From assembly GCA_964575425.1 (NCBI GenBank), contig CAZNRD010000037.1, forward strand, positions 1 through 26,185: a stretch of 26,185 bases of DNA, in the 5' to 3' direction. Both the position numbers and the translations under genes were made by a program. Source of the DNA: DATEAV01 sp964575425. Lineage in GTDB: Bacteria; Chloroflexota; Anaerolineae; Anaerolineales; E44-bin32. Shown here one piece after another: positions 5,660 to 11,944 of the stretch (within the stretch, counting starts at the first letter, position 1; every line of letters starts with the position of its first letter). The notes under the pieces were generated by a model, which was not told the DNA's origin, ran no database searches, and saw only the letters and a program-made list of their open reading frames with translations.

Positions 5660-6790
5660 ATGATCGCCATTTACCCTGTGGACACCACCTCACGGGCAGA
5701 TGTGCACCGGTTCCTTGACCTGCCCTTTCGGCTCTACCGCGGCCACCCGCTGTGGGTGCCTCCCATTCTGGTGGATGCCGCCACCCAGCTCAACCGCCGC
5801 AAGCATCCGTTCTACGAGCACTCCGACGCCGAGTTCTTCCTGGCCCAGCGCGATGGCGAGGACGTGGGCCGCATCGCCCTTCTGGAGAACCGCCGCTACA
5901 ACGAGTACCACGGCAAACGTCAGGCGCAGTTCTACCTCTTCGAGTGCGTGGATGATTTCGAGGTCGCACGAGTGCTGTTCGAGCATGCCTGCGAGTGGGC
6001 GCGGGCCCGCGGGCTGAACCAGCTGGTTGGACCGAAGGGCTTCGGTGCCCTCGACGGCTACGGCATGCTGGTCGACGGTTTCGAGTTCCGGCCGGCGATG
6101 ACGATGATGAACTACAACCCGCCCTATTACCCGCGCTTCCTGGAGCAGCTCGGGTTCCGCAAGGAAGTGGACTTCGTCTCGTGCTATCTCTCCGCCGACA
6201 AGTTTCGCCTGCCCGAGCGCATCCACCGCATCGCCGAGCGAGCGGCGTCGCGCAGCGGCCTGACGGTGCACCGTTTTCGCAGCAAGAAGGAGCTAGTGGC
6301 CTGGGCGCCGCGCATCGGCCGGGCGTACAACCAGGCCTTCGTGAACAACTGGGAATACTACCCGCTGACGGAGCGTGAGATCGCCTTCCTCACTGACAAT
6401 CTGATGACGGTGGCCGACCCGCGGCTGATCAAGATCATCACCCACGGCGAGGACGTGGTGGGCTTCCTGTTCGCCTTCCCCGACGTCTCGGCGGCGATCC
6501 AGAGAAATCACGGCCGCCTGCTGCCCTTCGGCCTGATTGACCTGCTGATCGAGTTCAAGCGCACGCGCTGGGTGGCCATCAACGGTGCCGGCATTCTGCC
6601 CGAGTTCCAGGGCCGCGGCGGCAACGCGCTGCTGTACTCGGAGATGGAGAAGACCATCCGCGAGGCTGGCTTCCGCCACGCCGATCTGACGCAGGTGGCG
6701 CAGAGCGCGGTGCAGATGCGCCGCGACCTGGAGAACATCGGCGGCGTGCCGTACAAGAATCACCGGGTGTTCATCCGTGACCTTCAGTAG
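5660..6790 (+). CDS. GNAT-superfamily protein (376 aa), function unknown
   Basis: The protein starts at ATG 5660, six bases after AGGGGAG; an open frame far upstream of it is only the shadow of the divergent acyltransferase. It resembles large two-part GNAT-like proteins: an N-terminal half with FRLYRGHPLWVPPI and FFLAQRDGEDVGRIALLENRRYNEYH (an acetyltransferase-like strand pair), LVGPKGFGALDGYGMLVDGFEF in the middle, and a C-terminal half with GFLFAFPDVSAAIQ and the acetyl-CoA-binding-type segment GAGILPEFQGRGGNALLY (near 310-327, Q-x-x-G-x-G/A-like). Aromatic residues are frequent (YNPPYYPRFLEQLGF). Substrate is unknown. No neighbouring pathway points to one beyond the divergent lipid acyltransferase. 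Confidence 0.8.
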   Translation: MIAIYPVDTTSRADVHRFLDLPFRLYRGHPLWVPPILVDAATQLNRRKHPFYEHSDAEFFLAQRDGEDVGRIALLENRRYNEYHGKRQAQFYLFECVDDFEVARVLFEHACEWARARGLNQLVGPKGFGALDGYGMLVDGFEFRPAMTMMNYNPPYYPRFLEQLGFRKEVDFVSCYLSADKFRLPERIHRIAERAASRSGLTVHRFRSKKELVAWAPRIGRAYNQAFVNNWEYYPLTEREIAFLTDNLMTVADPRLIKIITHGEDVVGFLFAFPDVSAAIQRNHGRLLPFGLIDLLIEFKRTRWVAINGAGILPEFQGRGGNALLYSEMEKTIREAGFRHADLTQVAQSAVQMRRDLENIGGVPYKNHRVFIRDLQ

Positions 6791-6819
6791 CGTGTCGGCG
6801 CAGGGCGACTTGAGGTAGT

Positions 6820-7548
6820 ATGGGGGCCATGAAGCAGTACGAGGCCGTCATCCTTACTCTTGAGCGGCTTGGGGGTCAGGCAACCCTCGCCCAGCTCTAC
6901 CAAGAGACCATGAAGGTCCCGAACGTCAAGTGGGGCACAAAGACGCCCTTCGCCTCCATTCGCCGGATTGTCCAGGAACGGCCAGAGATCTTCAGGGTCC
7001 GCCCGGGACTGTGGGCCCTCGAATCCCACCGGTCCAGGCTTGGACTTTCGAGGGGAACCTCAGACAGCATAGCGGCCGATGAGACAACACACGCCTATTA
7101 CCAGGGACTTCTGGCAATGATCGGCAATCTCCGGGGCTACTCAACGTTCATCCCCAATCAAGACAAGAACAAACTCTGCCTGAGAAAGAGGCTGGGTGAT
7201 CTTCGCTCTCTGCAGGACCTCCCTCCTTTCTCGTACGACGACTTTGTCCGCCGAGTTGCCACCGCCGACGTGACCTGGTTCAACGATCGGCGGATGCCCG
7301 ACAGCCTGTTCGAAGTCGAGCACTCCACGGATTTTCAGCATTCCCTGGTCAAGTTCCACGACCTCCAGGATTTTGCCGCTCGAATGGTCGTCGTCGCATC
7401 CCCATCCCGAAGGAGGGAGTTTCAGAACAAGAAGAGCCAAAGAGCCTTCCGCCAGTTGGCCGAGCGCGTATCGTTCTACGACTACGAGGCCCTTGCGCGG
7501 GACTACGAATACGAGGCCGTAAGGAGCACCGCCGACTTCTCGCTGTGA
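6820..7548 (+). CDS. HARE-HTH protein with restriction-endonuclease-like C-terminal domain (242 aa)
   Basis: Residues 5-67 (AVILTLERLGGQATLAQLYQ ... TPFASIRRIVQERPEIFRVRPGLWAL) have the HARE-HTH pattern, a winged helix often fused to nucleases and chromatin proteins. The C-terminal part contains a possible PD-(D/E)xK-like core: PDSLFEVEHST (160-170, with Asp161, Glu165, Glu167), then SLVKFHDLQDFAARMVVVA and a basic tail segment RRREFQNKKSQRAF. ATG 6820 is favoured by GAGG five bases upstream; ATG 6829 would drop three residues. The gene stands alone, 29 bp after the GNAT gene and convergent to a small gene. Its codon choice is somewhat less GC3-biased than its neighbours, compatible with transfer. 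I infer a DNA-binding, perhaps nuclease or defence-related, protein; catalysis is unproven. Confidence 0.72.
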   Translation: MGAMKQYEAVILTLERLGGQATLAQLYQETMKVPNVKWGTKTPFASIRRIVQERPEIFRVRPGLWALESHRSRLGLSRGTSDSIAADETTHAYYQGLLAMIGNLRGYSTFIPNQDKNKLCLRKRLGDLRSLQDLPPFSYDDFVRRVATADVTWFNDRRMPDSLFEVEHSTDFQHSLVKFHDLQDFAARMVVVASPSRRREFQNKKSQRAFRQLAERVSFYDYEALARDYEYEAVRSTADFSL

Positions 7549-7563
7549 AGCATCTGGAGCGGC

Positions 7564-7601
7564 CCGGCGGCTTGCCGAAGCCGGCTCCGCTACGCCGCCG
7601 G
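7564..7601. terminator. Inverted repeat between convergent genes
   Basis: CCGGCGGC (7564-7571) and GCCGCCGG (7594-7601) are perfect 8-bp arms around a 22-base loop that itself contains GCCGAAGCCGGC. The repeat lies at the junction of the HARE-HTH gene and the minus-strand 69-aa gene, covering that gene's last codons and its stop. No clear T-run, so a terminator role in both directions is only probable. Confidence 0.4.
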
Positions 7602-7799
7602 TGACGGCCCGCGCGCAGTGATGGTTGCCTTCCCTATCTTGATCCTGAAGATCCCCGTCTCGTCATTCTCTGGATGCATCCGCTTGCGCAGCAACCGCTC
7701 CCGTCTCCTGGCGGTCCGTTCGTCGCGGTAAGCCTCAGCCGTCACAGGGACCCCGCTTTCGACTTTCACAACGACCCATAGTCGCTTGGGCGCAGTCAT
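7590..7799 (-). CDS. Small conserved-looking protein (69 aa)
   Basis: ATG at 7799 is preceded by GGGAGG with 5-base spacing. The product reads MTAPKRLWVVVKVESGVPVT, then AEAYRDERTARRRERLLRKR, then HPENDETGIFRIKIG. It looks like a compact alpha/beta protein: two strands (LWVVVKVESGVPV and GIFRIKIG) around an Arg-rich helix. No known domain is recognised, though short proteins of this kind (strand - helix rich in Arg - NDETG - strand) occur as hypothetical proteins. It begins 21 bp after the LuxR-HTH gene on the same strand, so it is probably transcribed from the same LexA-box promoter. Function unknown; possibly a modulator of the regulator upstream. Confidence 0.68.
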   Translation of the reverse strand: MTAPKRLWVVVKVESGVPVTAEAYRDERTARRRERLLRKRMHPENDETGIFRIKIGKATITARGPSPAA

Positions 7800-7820
7800 G
7801 GATTTCCTCCCGGCCGCTCT

Positions 7821-8258
7821 TCACCCGGTCGTGCCGTTCTCCTCCCACCACCCCACCCCCAGATCGAGCAGCAGGATGCGCAGTTCGGCCTTGCTGCGCA
7901 CCTCGAGCTTCTCGAGCACGCGGGCAACATGCGTCTTCACCGTCTCGGGCGAGATGACCAGCGCCTGGGCAATCTGGCGGTTGGTCTGGCCCCGGGCGGC
8001 CCGCCACGCCACCTGCCGCTCGCGCGGCGTGAGCGCTGCCAGCACCACCTCGACCTCCGCCCGCCGCGCCTCACGTTCGAGCCCACGCAGCAGCAGCGCC
8101 GCCGCCAGCGCCTCCGGGGACTCGCCGCGCCGCCGGGCCAGGGCGCGCAGCGCCTGCCCCGTCTCGGCATTGGTCTCAAACACCAGCTGGCCGCCTTCTG
8201 CCACCTGCGATAGCCCGGCCGCGCCCTCTGGCCAGGGCGACCTGCGGTCAAACCACAT
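7821..8258 (-). CDS. LuxR-type helix-turn-helix regulator (145 aa), SOS-box promoter
   Basis: Residues 74-133 hold a full LuxR/GerE DNA-binding domain: LAALTPRERQVAWRAARGQT, NRQIAQALVISPETVKTHVA and RVLEKLEVRSKAELRI. There is no receiver or autoinducer domain. Instead residues 24-62 (QLVFETNAETGQALRALARR, RGESPEALAAALLLRGLER) look like a ribbon-helix-helix unit, a strand followed by two helices with G-x-S/SPE between them, which would make this a two-DNA-binding-domain protein; that part is inference. ATG 8258 is chosen because GGAGGAC precedes it; a GTG 20 codons upstream would overlap the promoter. The gene has a consensus promoter with a LexA-type box in its spacer and is followed by a 69-aa gene. 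Confidence 0.85.
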   Translation of the reverse strand: MWFDRRSPWPEGAAGLSQVAEGGQLVFETNAETGQALRALARRRGESPEALAAALLLRGLEREARRAEVEVVLAALTPRERQVAWRAARGQTNRQIAQALVISPETVKTHVARVLEKLEVRSKAELRILLLDLGVGWWEENGTTG

Positions 8259-8283
8259 TCCGTCCTCCGCCACAATCGTCCAT

Positions 8284-8312
8284 ATTATATAGAACAATCG
8301 TTCTAGTGTCAA
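8284..8312 (-). promoter_or_regulatory. Consensus sigma-70 promoter of the LuxR-type gene
   Basis: On the minus strand TTGACA (8312-8307) and TATAAT (8289-8284) both match consensus perfectly with the ideal 17-bp spacing. Transcription would start near 8277, about 20 bases before the ATG. Such a strong promoter normally needs a repressor, and the spacer is filled by a LexA-type dyad. Confidence 0.88.
8290..8305. promoter_or_regulatory. LexA (SOS) box in the promoter spacer
   Basis: TAGAAC-AATC-GTTCTA is a perfect dyad with the same 6-bp arms as the box at 1327-1342 and the GAAC-N4-GTTC core of Gram-positive LexA sites. It occupies 16 of the 17 bases between the -35 and -10 hexamers, so a bound repressor would exclude RNA polymerase. 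Confidence 0.78.
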
Positions 8313-8357
8313 ATCCACGCTGCCCAGTTACACTCAAACCGGTGCTGGAGGAGCCTG

Positions 8358-9164
8358 ATGAGCTGGAGATCACTTGCACTCGGCCCGACGCTGGCACTTC
8401 TTGTGGCCGCCTGCAACCTGCCCAAAGCCTACGCCCCAACCCTCGCGACGGCACCCACGGCGACCACCCCTCTTTTGCCCACCGCCCCCACCCTGCCGGC
8501 GCTGCCCGAGGAGAGCATCCTTATCCTCGAGCCCGGCCCCGGCTCCCGCCTGGTGGGCAGTGTGCGCGTTGCTGGCATCTCCGATCCCAGCTTCGAGCAG
8601 CACCTGGCCGTTCGCATCCTCCTGGACGACGGCAGCCAGGTCGGCTTCGCCGCCACGATCATCCAGGCCGAAGTCGGCGAGAGAGGACCGTTCGAGGTGG
8701 TCGTGCCCTTCACGGTCACCGGCGAGCGGCAGGGCTTCATCCAGGTCTATACGGACGCCCCGCTTATCCCTGGCATCACCCATCTCAACTCGGTGGGGGT
8801 AATCCTGGCGGAGGCGGGGCTGGTGGACATCATCCCCGGCGGTCCGCATCCGGAGCGCATCTACATCACCCACCCGACGATGGCAGCAACGGTCTCCGGA
8901 GGCGTCGTTCGTGTTGAGGGTATTGGGCTTCCCAGCTTTGAGGCGACGCTGGTGATTTCGATTCTGAATGCCGATGGCGTGACGATCGCCGAGCTGCCGG
9001 TGATGGTCGCTGCCCCTGATCTCGGCCTCTACGGCCCCTTCCACGCCGATGTTCCTTACGTCGTCGGTGTCTCCCAGCCGGGCCGAGTTGTCGTCCGCGA
9101 CATCAGCCCGGCCTTCGGCGGCGACTCACACCTGGCAAGCGTTGAGGTGACACTCGCGCCGTAG
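8358..9164 (+). CDS. Lipoprotein with two Gmad2-type immunoglobulin-like domains
   Basis: A 268-aa secreted lipoprotein. The signal peptide ends in the lipobox LVAAC (Cys19) and is followed by a Thr/Pro/Ala-rich linker (to about 50). Two homologous beta-sandwich units follow: residues 52-150 (ILILEPGPGSRLVGSVRVAG, then FEQHLAVRILLDDGSQV, then ERGPFEVVVPFTV) and about 160-268 (IYITHPTMAATVSGGVVRVE, then FEATLVISILNADGVTI, then LGLYGPFHADVPY). The pattern v-x-G-x-(x)n-FE-x-x-L-x-x-x-x-x-D-G ... G-x-F is that of Gmad2 domains, found in spore germination and cell-envelope proteins. ATG 8358 follows GGAGG with seven bases between. It probably sits on the outer face of the membrane and binds a protein or glycan; no enzymatic motif is seen. 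The next gene encodes a membrane protein 18 bp on. Confidence 0.82.
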   Translation: MSWRSLALGPTLALLVAACNLPKAYAPTLATAPTATTPLLPTAPTLPALPEESILILEPGPGSRLVGSVRVAGISDPSFEQHLAVRILLDDGSQVGFAATIIQAEVGERGPFEVVVPFTVTGERQGFIQVYTDAPLIPGITHLNSVGVILAEAGLVDIIPGGPHPERIYITHPTMAATVSGGVVRVEGIGLPSFEATLVISILNADGVTIAELPVMVAAPDLGLYGPFHADVPYVVGVSQPGRVVVRDISPAFGGDSHLASVEVTLAP

Positions 9165-9182
9165 GTTTGCTCTCCGACTCCG

Positions 9183-10115
9183 ATGACTCCGCCCTACGCT
9201 TCCGCGCCCGAACGCGACGCCTCGCGCGCCACCCGCACCGTGGCCGTGCTGGTGTTGATTCCGGGCATACCCATGCTGCTGGCTTCGGTGGCAGCCCTGG
9301 TCCTCTTCTACCTGGCGCCCGACCGCCTGGGACGCCTGCTGGCGCGGCTACCGGGCCAGGAAGTCATCCGGACTCTCCTGTTCTTTGCCCCTGTCACGCT
9401 CTTTGCCGTGGTGACCCTGGCCATCCTCTATGCGCGCGACCGGCCCCAATCACCAGCGCCCGCGCCTCGGCCGACAGTGCGACGTGCAACGCCGCTCACG
9501 GCCTGCCTGCTGTGGATCACCATTCCGCTGCTTCTGGCCTCGGGCGTGGCCTGGGCAGCCCGCTTCCTCGCGCCAGGGCGCTTCGGCCGAATGCTCGAAG
9601 CCCTGCCCGGGACCACATTCTTGCACCATCTGGTGTCGGCAGCGCCGCTGGTGCTGCTGGCCATCGTCGTCATGATGCTGCTTGCGCACCTGAGCGGAGC
9701 TAGGCGCCGGGCCGACACGGCCGAGGCCGCTGTTTCCTGGTCAGACATCTCTCTCGCTCTGGCAAAGTTAGCTGCCACGCTGGTCCTGGTTCCTTCGATC
9801 CCTCTGCTGCTGTTTTCCAGCGTGGGCCTGGCGCTGTACTACCTCGAGCCGCGCTTACTCCAGGCCGTTGCGGCCAGGCTCTCCCAGGCAACGGTGCTGC
9901 GGCTGGGTGTCCTGATCTTCCCCGTGGCGCTGCTGGCCTTGATCTTCCTGGCAGCACTGACTCTGGTGTCCATCCCGGCGCGGCGGCCGGGTGAGGTGCA
10001 GGCCGTCGAGTGGAGGCGGCTGGCAGGAGTTGCTGTCTTGATTGCAGGACTGCTGGGAACCATGGCGACCGCGGTTGGCGTCGTGGGCGCGGTGATCTGG
10101 CTGCTTGTGCGCTAG
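9183..10115 (+). CDS. Membrane protein built of a triplicated two-helix module (310 aa)
   Basis: About seven transmembrane segments. Residues 20-85, 106-171 and 198-263 are three copies of one unit: a helix starting V/LxxxPx[IL]PxLLxSxxxLxxxxL, an amphipathic LxPxRLxxxLxxLPxxxxLR linker (copies LAPDRLGRLLARLP, LAPGRFGRMLEALP, LEPRLLQAVAARLS), then a second helix AAPLxLLAxxxLxxL. Residues 280-310 (AGVAVLIAGLLGTMATAVGV) look like the first helix of a fourth copy. The short hydrophilic spacers (86-105, 172-197, 264-279) are Pro/Arg rich. No family is recognised and no catalytic residues stand out. The ribosome site before ATG 9183 is weak, so the start is tentative. It lies 18 bp after the lipoprotein and 18 bp before the methyltransferase-like gene; the three probably form a transcription unit. 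Confidence 0.75.
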   Translation: MTPPYASAPERDASRATRTVAVLVLIPGIPMLLASVAALVLFYLAPDRLGRLLARLPGQEVIRTLLFFAPVTLFAVVTLAILYARDRPQSPAPAPRPTVRRATPLTACLLWITIPLLLASGVAWAARFLAPGRFGRMLEALPGTTFLHHLVSAAPLVLLAIVVMMLLAHLSGARRRADTAEAAVSWSDISLALAKLAATLVLVPSIPLLLFSSVGLALYYLEPRLLQAVAARLSQATVLRLGVLIFPVALLALIFLAALTLVSIPARRPGEVQAVEWRRLAGVAVLIAGLLGTMATAVGVVGAVIWLLVR

Positions 10116-10133
10116 GCGTTTGGAGCAGAGACG

Positions 10134-10727
10134 GTGACGGTCGAAGCGGCCTTGCTTCAGTTCCCGTTTGTCCTCACGCTGGCGGCGGGGGGCCTGGCGG
10201 GGGCGAGCGCGGTCCTGCTGCGGCGCGCGGCCGCCGCATTCGGCCGCCCCATCCTGTTGCTGTCGCTCGCGCTCGACGCGGCCGCGGCCGCCGCCTTCGC
10301 CTTCTCGTTTGGCTGGGCGTGGTCGATGGGCGAGCCCTCGCGCGCCACCGGCTTCGCGCTCTTCGTCGTCCTCGGCATGGTCTCTCTCCTTGGGGGAATG
10401 GCACTCATCATTCAGGGCCTCAGCCTGCGCGGCCTGAGCGTGATCCACGCTTGGTCTCCGGGGAAATTCGAAGTGCGAACGCCGTACCGCCAACTACGGA
10501 GGCCGATCGCCGCCGGGGTGATGCTCATGGCGCTGGGACTTGCGCTCCTGGTGGACACGATCGTCCTGTGGGTTTGCTTTGTCCTGTGGTGGATCATCGT
10601 ACACCTGCTGCTCGAGCTGCGCGAGTGGGAGATGAAGCAGCGCTTCCCTGAGTGCCGGGACTACCTGCGGCGTACCCCGCGCTACCTGCCAAGGCTGTGG
10701 GGAACGGTGCGGGGCTCCCGGGAATAG
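10134..10727 (+). CDS. Isoprenylcysteine-methyltransferase-like membrane protein (197 aa)
   Basis: GTG start 10134 follows GGAGCAGAG. Four or five transmembrane segments are predicted by eye, at about 7-30, 38-60, 72-95, 120-140 and 141-157. The C-terminal third (TPYRQLRRPIAAGVMLMALG, then LREWEMKQRFPECRDYLRRT, then PRYLP) aligns with the ICMT/phospholipid methyltransferase-like motif, of which a second member is encoded at 24311-25012 (GPYRWLRHPAYAGGIL, RLPGYRDYARRTRYRLVP). The usual RHPxYxG is changed to RRPIAAG here, removing the conserved His and Tyr. In ICMT-type enzymes that region binds S-adenosylmethionine and substrate, so activity may be altered or lost. The acceptor is unknown. Confidence 0.75.
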   Translation: MTVEAALLQFPFVLTLAAGGLAGASAVLLRRAAAAFGRPILLLSLALDAAAAAAFAFSFGWAWSMGEPSRATGFALFVVLGMVSLLGGMALIIQGLSLRGLSVIHAWSPGKFEVRTPYRQLRRPIAAGVMLMALGLALLVDTIVLWVCFVLWWIIVHLLLELREWEMKQRFPECRDYLRRTPRYLPRLWGTVRGSRE

Positions 10728-10764
10728 CTTGGCCCGCGACGACTTCCCGACGAGATCCTGGGCT

Positions 10765-10770
10765 TACAAT
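10765..10770 (+). promoter_or_regulatory. Candidate -10 element for a leaderless transcript
   Basis: TACAAT lies 7 bases before ATG 10778, the distance from a -10 to the transcription start. No ribosome site precedes that ATG, and no good -35 is seen 16-18 bp upstream. The mRNA could therefore start at or next to the start codon. Confidence 0.45.
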
Positions 10771-10777
10771 GAGACGC

Positions 10778-11788
10778 ATGGGACCGGACTTCGGGCTGCA
10801 CGCTCGGGAGGTGGAGGTTGCCGTCGAGGCCGTGCGTCAGGCCGCACGGCTGTGTCTGGCGATCGAAGCCTCTTCGCCGAAGGAGGCCTGGCTCAAGGAC
10901 GATCGGTCGCCAGTGACGCTGGCAGACCTGGCATCGCAAGCCCTGGTCGCATCTCGCCTGGAAGCGGTATTTCCCAGCGACCCCGTGGTAGCCGAAGAGG
11001 ACGCCTCCCGGCTGCGCGCCGCTAGTCAGGCTGAGCTGCTGCGGATCCTGCAGCAGCACATAATCCCATTCGCAGGCGAGGCAGATGGGAAAACCCTCCT
11101 GCGCTGGATTGATCGCGGCGGTGGTAAGCCAGCCGCTCGATTCTGGACGCTCGATCCTGTGGACGGGACCAAGGGGTTGCTGCGAGGCGGGCAATACGCC
11201 GTGGCGCTCGCCCTGATTGAGAGAGGCGGGGTGGACGTGGCTGCGCTGGCGTGCCCCCACCTCGATCTGGGCTGGGGCGAGGGCAGCGTGTTTCTTGCCG
11301 CGCGCGGTTGGGGGGCCTGGGCCGCGCCGCTGGCGGAAGGGGAATGGGTGCGGCTGCGCGTCTCGCGGCGCGCAGCGCCCAGCCAGGCGCGCCTGCTGCG
11401 CTCGGTCGAGCCCACTCACACCGATGCGGACAGGCTCGACCGAATCGTCAGCCTGATGGGGGCGCGGCCGCGGCCCGTTCGGATGGACAGCCAAGCCAAG
11501 TACGCGCTGGTGGCAGCAGGTCGCGCGGACCTGGTCGTCCGGCTCGTCGCGCCAAGCCGGCCGGACTACTGCGAACGCATCTGGGACCATGCAGCGGGTT
11601 CGCTCCTGGTGGAGGAAGCAGGCGGGATGGTGACCGACCTGAGAGGCGAAGCGCTGGATTTCAGCCAGGGCCGCGAGATGAGGGCGAACCTCGGTGTGCT
11701 GGCAAGCAACGGGCGCTTGCATGTAGCAGCGCAGGAGGCGATCCGGGCAGCAGGCGCCGATCGCAGGCCGGAGGGTGGGTCGGCATGA
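10778..11788 (+). CDS. 3'(2'),5'-bisphosphate nucleotidase (PAP phosphatase, HAL2/CysQ-like)
   Basis: A 336-aa inositol-monophosphatase-superfamily protein. The metal-binding motifs are complete: AEEDAS (Glu73, Glu74, Asp75), DPVDGTKG (126-133) and WDHAAG (Trp269, Asp270). The segment LDPVDGTKGLLRGGQYAVAL resembles the eukaryotic HAL2/SAL1 type rather than short CysQ. It would hydrolyse 3'-phosphoadenosine 5'-phosphate, the by-product of sulfotransfer and sulfate activation, to AMP and phosphate. Start options are ATG 10769 and 10778; I take 10778 because a TACAAT -10 lies seven bases before it, giving a leaderless mRNA. The stop overlaps a 47-aa ORF (ATGA), which in turn leads into phoB. Phosphate release fits the Pho neighbourhood, but no Pho box precedes it. 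Confidence 0.87.
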   Translation: MGPDFGLHAREVEVAVEAVRQAARLCLAIEASSPKEAWLKDDRSPVTLADLASQALVASRLEAVFPSDPVVAEEDASRLRAASQAELLRILQQHIIPFAGEADGKTLLRWIDRGGGKPAARFWTLDPVDGTKGLLRGGQYAVALALIERGGVDVAALACPHLDLGWGEGSVFLAARGWGAWAAPLAEGEWVRLRVSRRAAPSQARLLRSVEPTHTDADRLDRIVSLMGARPRPVRMDSQAKYALVAAGRADLVVRLVAPSRPDYCERIWDHAAGSLLVEEAGGMVTDLRGEALDFSQGREMRANLGVLASNGRLHVAAQEAIRAAGADRRPEGGSA

Positions 11789-11928
11789 CGCGGGAGGCAG
11801 GGTCTCCGGCAGCCAGGGCGGCGACGACGTGGCTGGCTCGGGCGCGGCACTGGCTGCTGGTGGCAGGGAATCTCGCCTTCCACTACTATACGGATGAACC
11901 GGGGGTCCTGTACGAGGCTCCGCGCTAA
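11785..11928 (+). CDS. Possible 47-aa protein coupled to the PAP phosphatase gene
   Basis: ATG 11785 overlaps the TGA of the phosphatase gene as ATGA, and the frame stops 16 bp before phoB, whose ribosome site GAGGGGAGG lies in that gap. The product begins MTREAGSPAARAATTWLARA and ends EPGVLYEAPR, with RHWLLVAGNLAFHYYTDE between: a basic amphipathic or partly hydrophobic helix then an aromatic tail. There is no known family. The tight coupling supports translation, but the ORF is short and could be chance. Confidence 0.45.
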   Translation: MTREAGSPAARAATTWLARARHWLLVAGNLAFHYYTDEPGVLYEAPR

Positions 11929-11944
11929 CACCTGAGGGGAGGCG

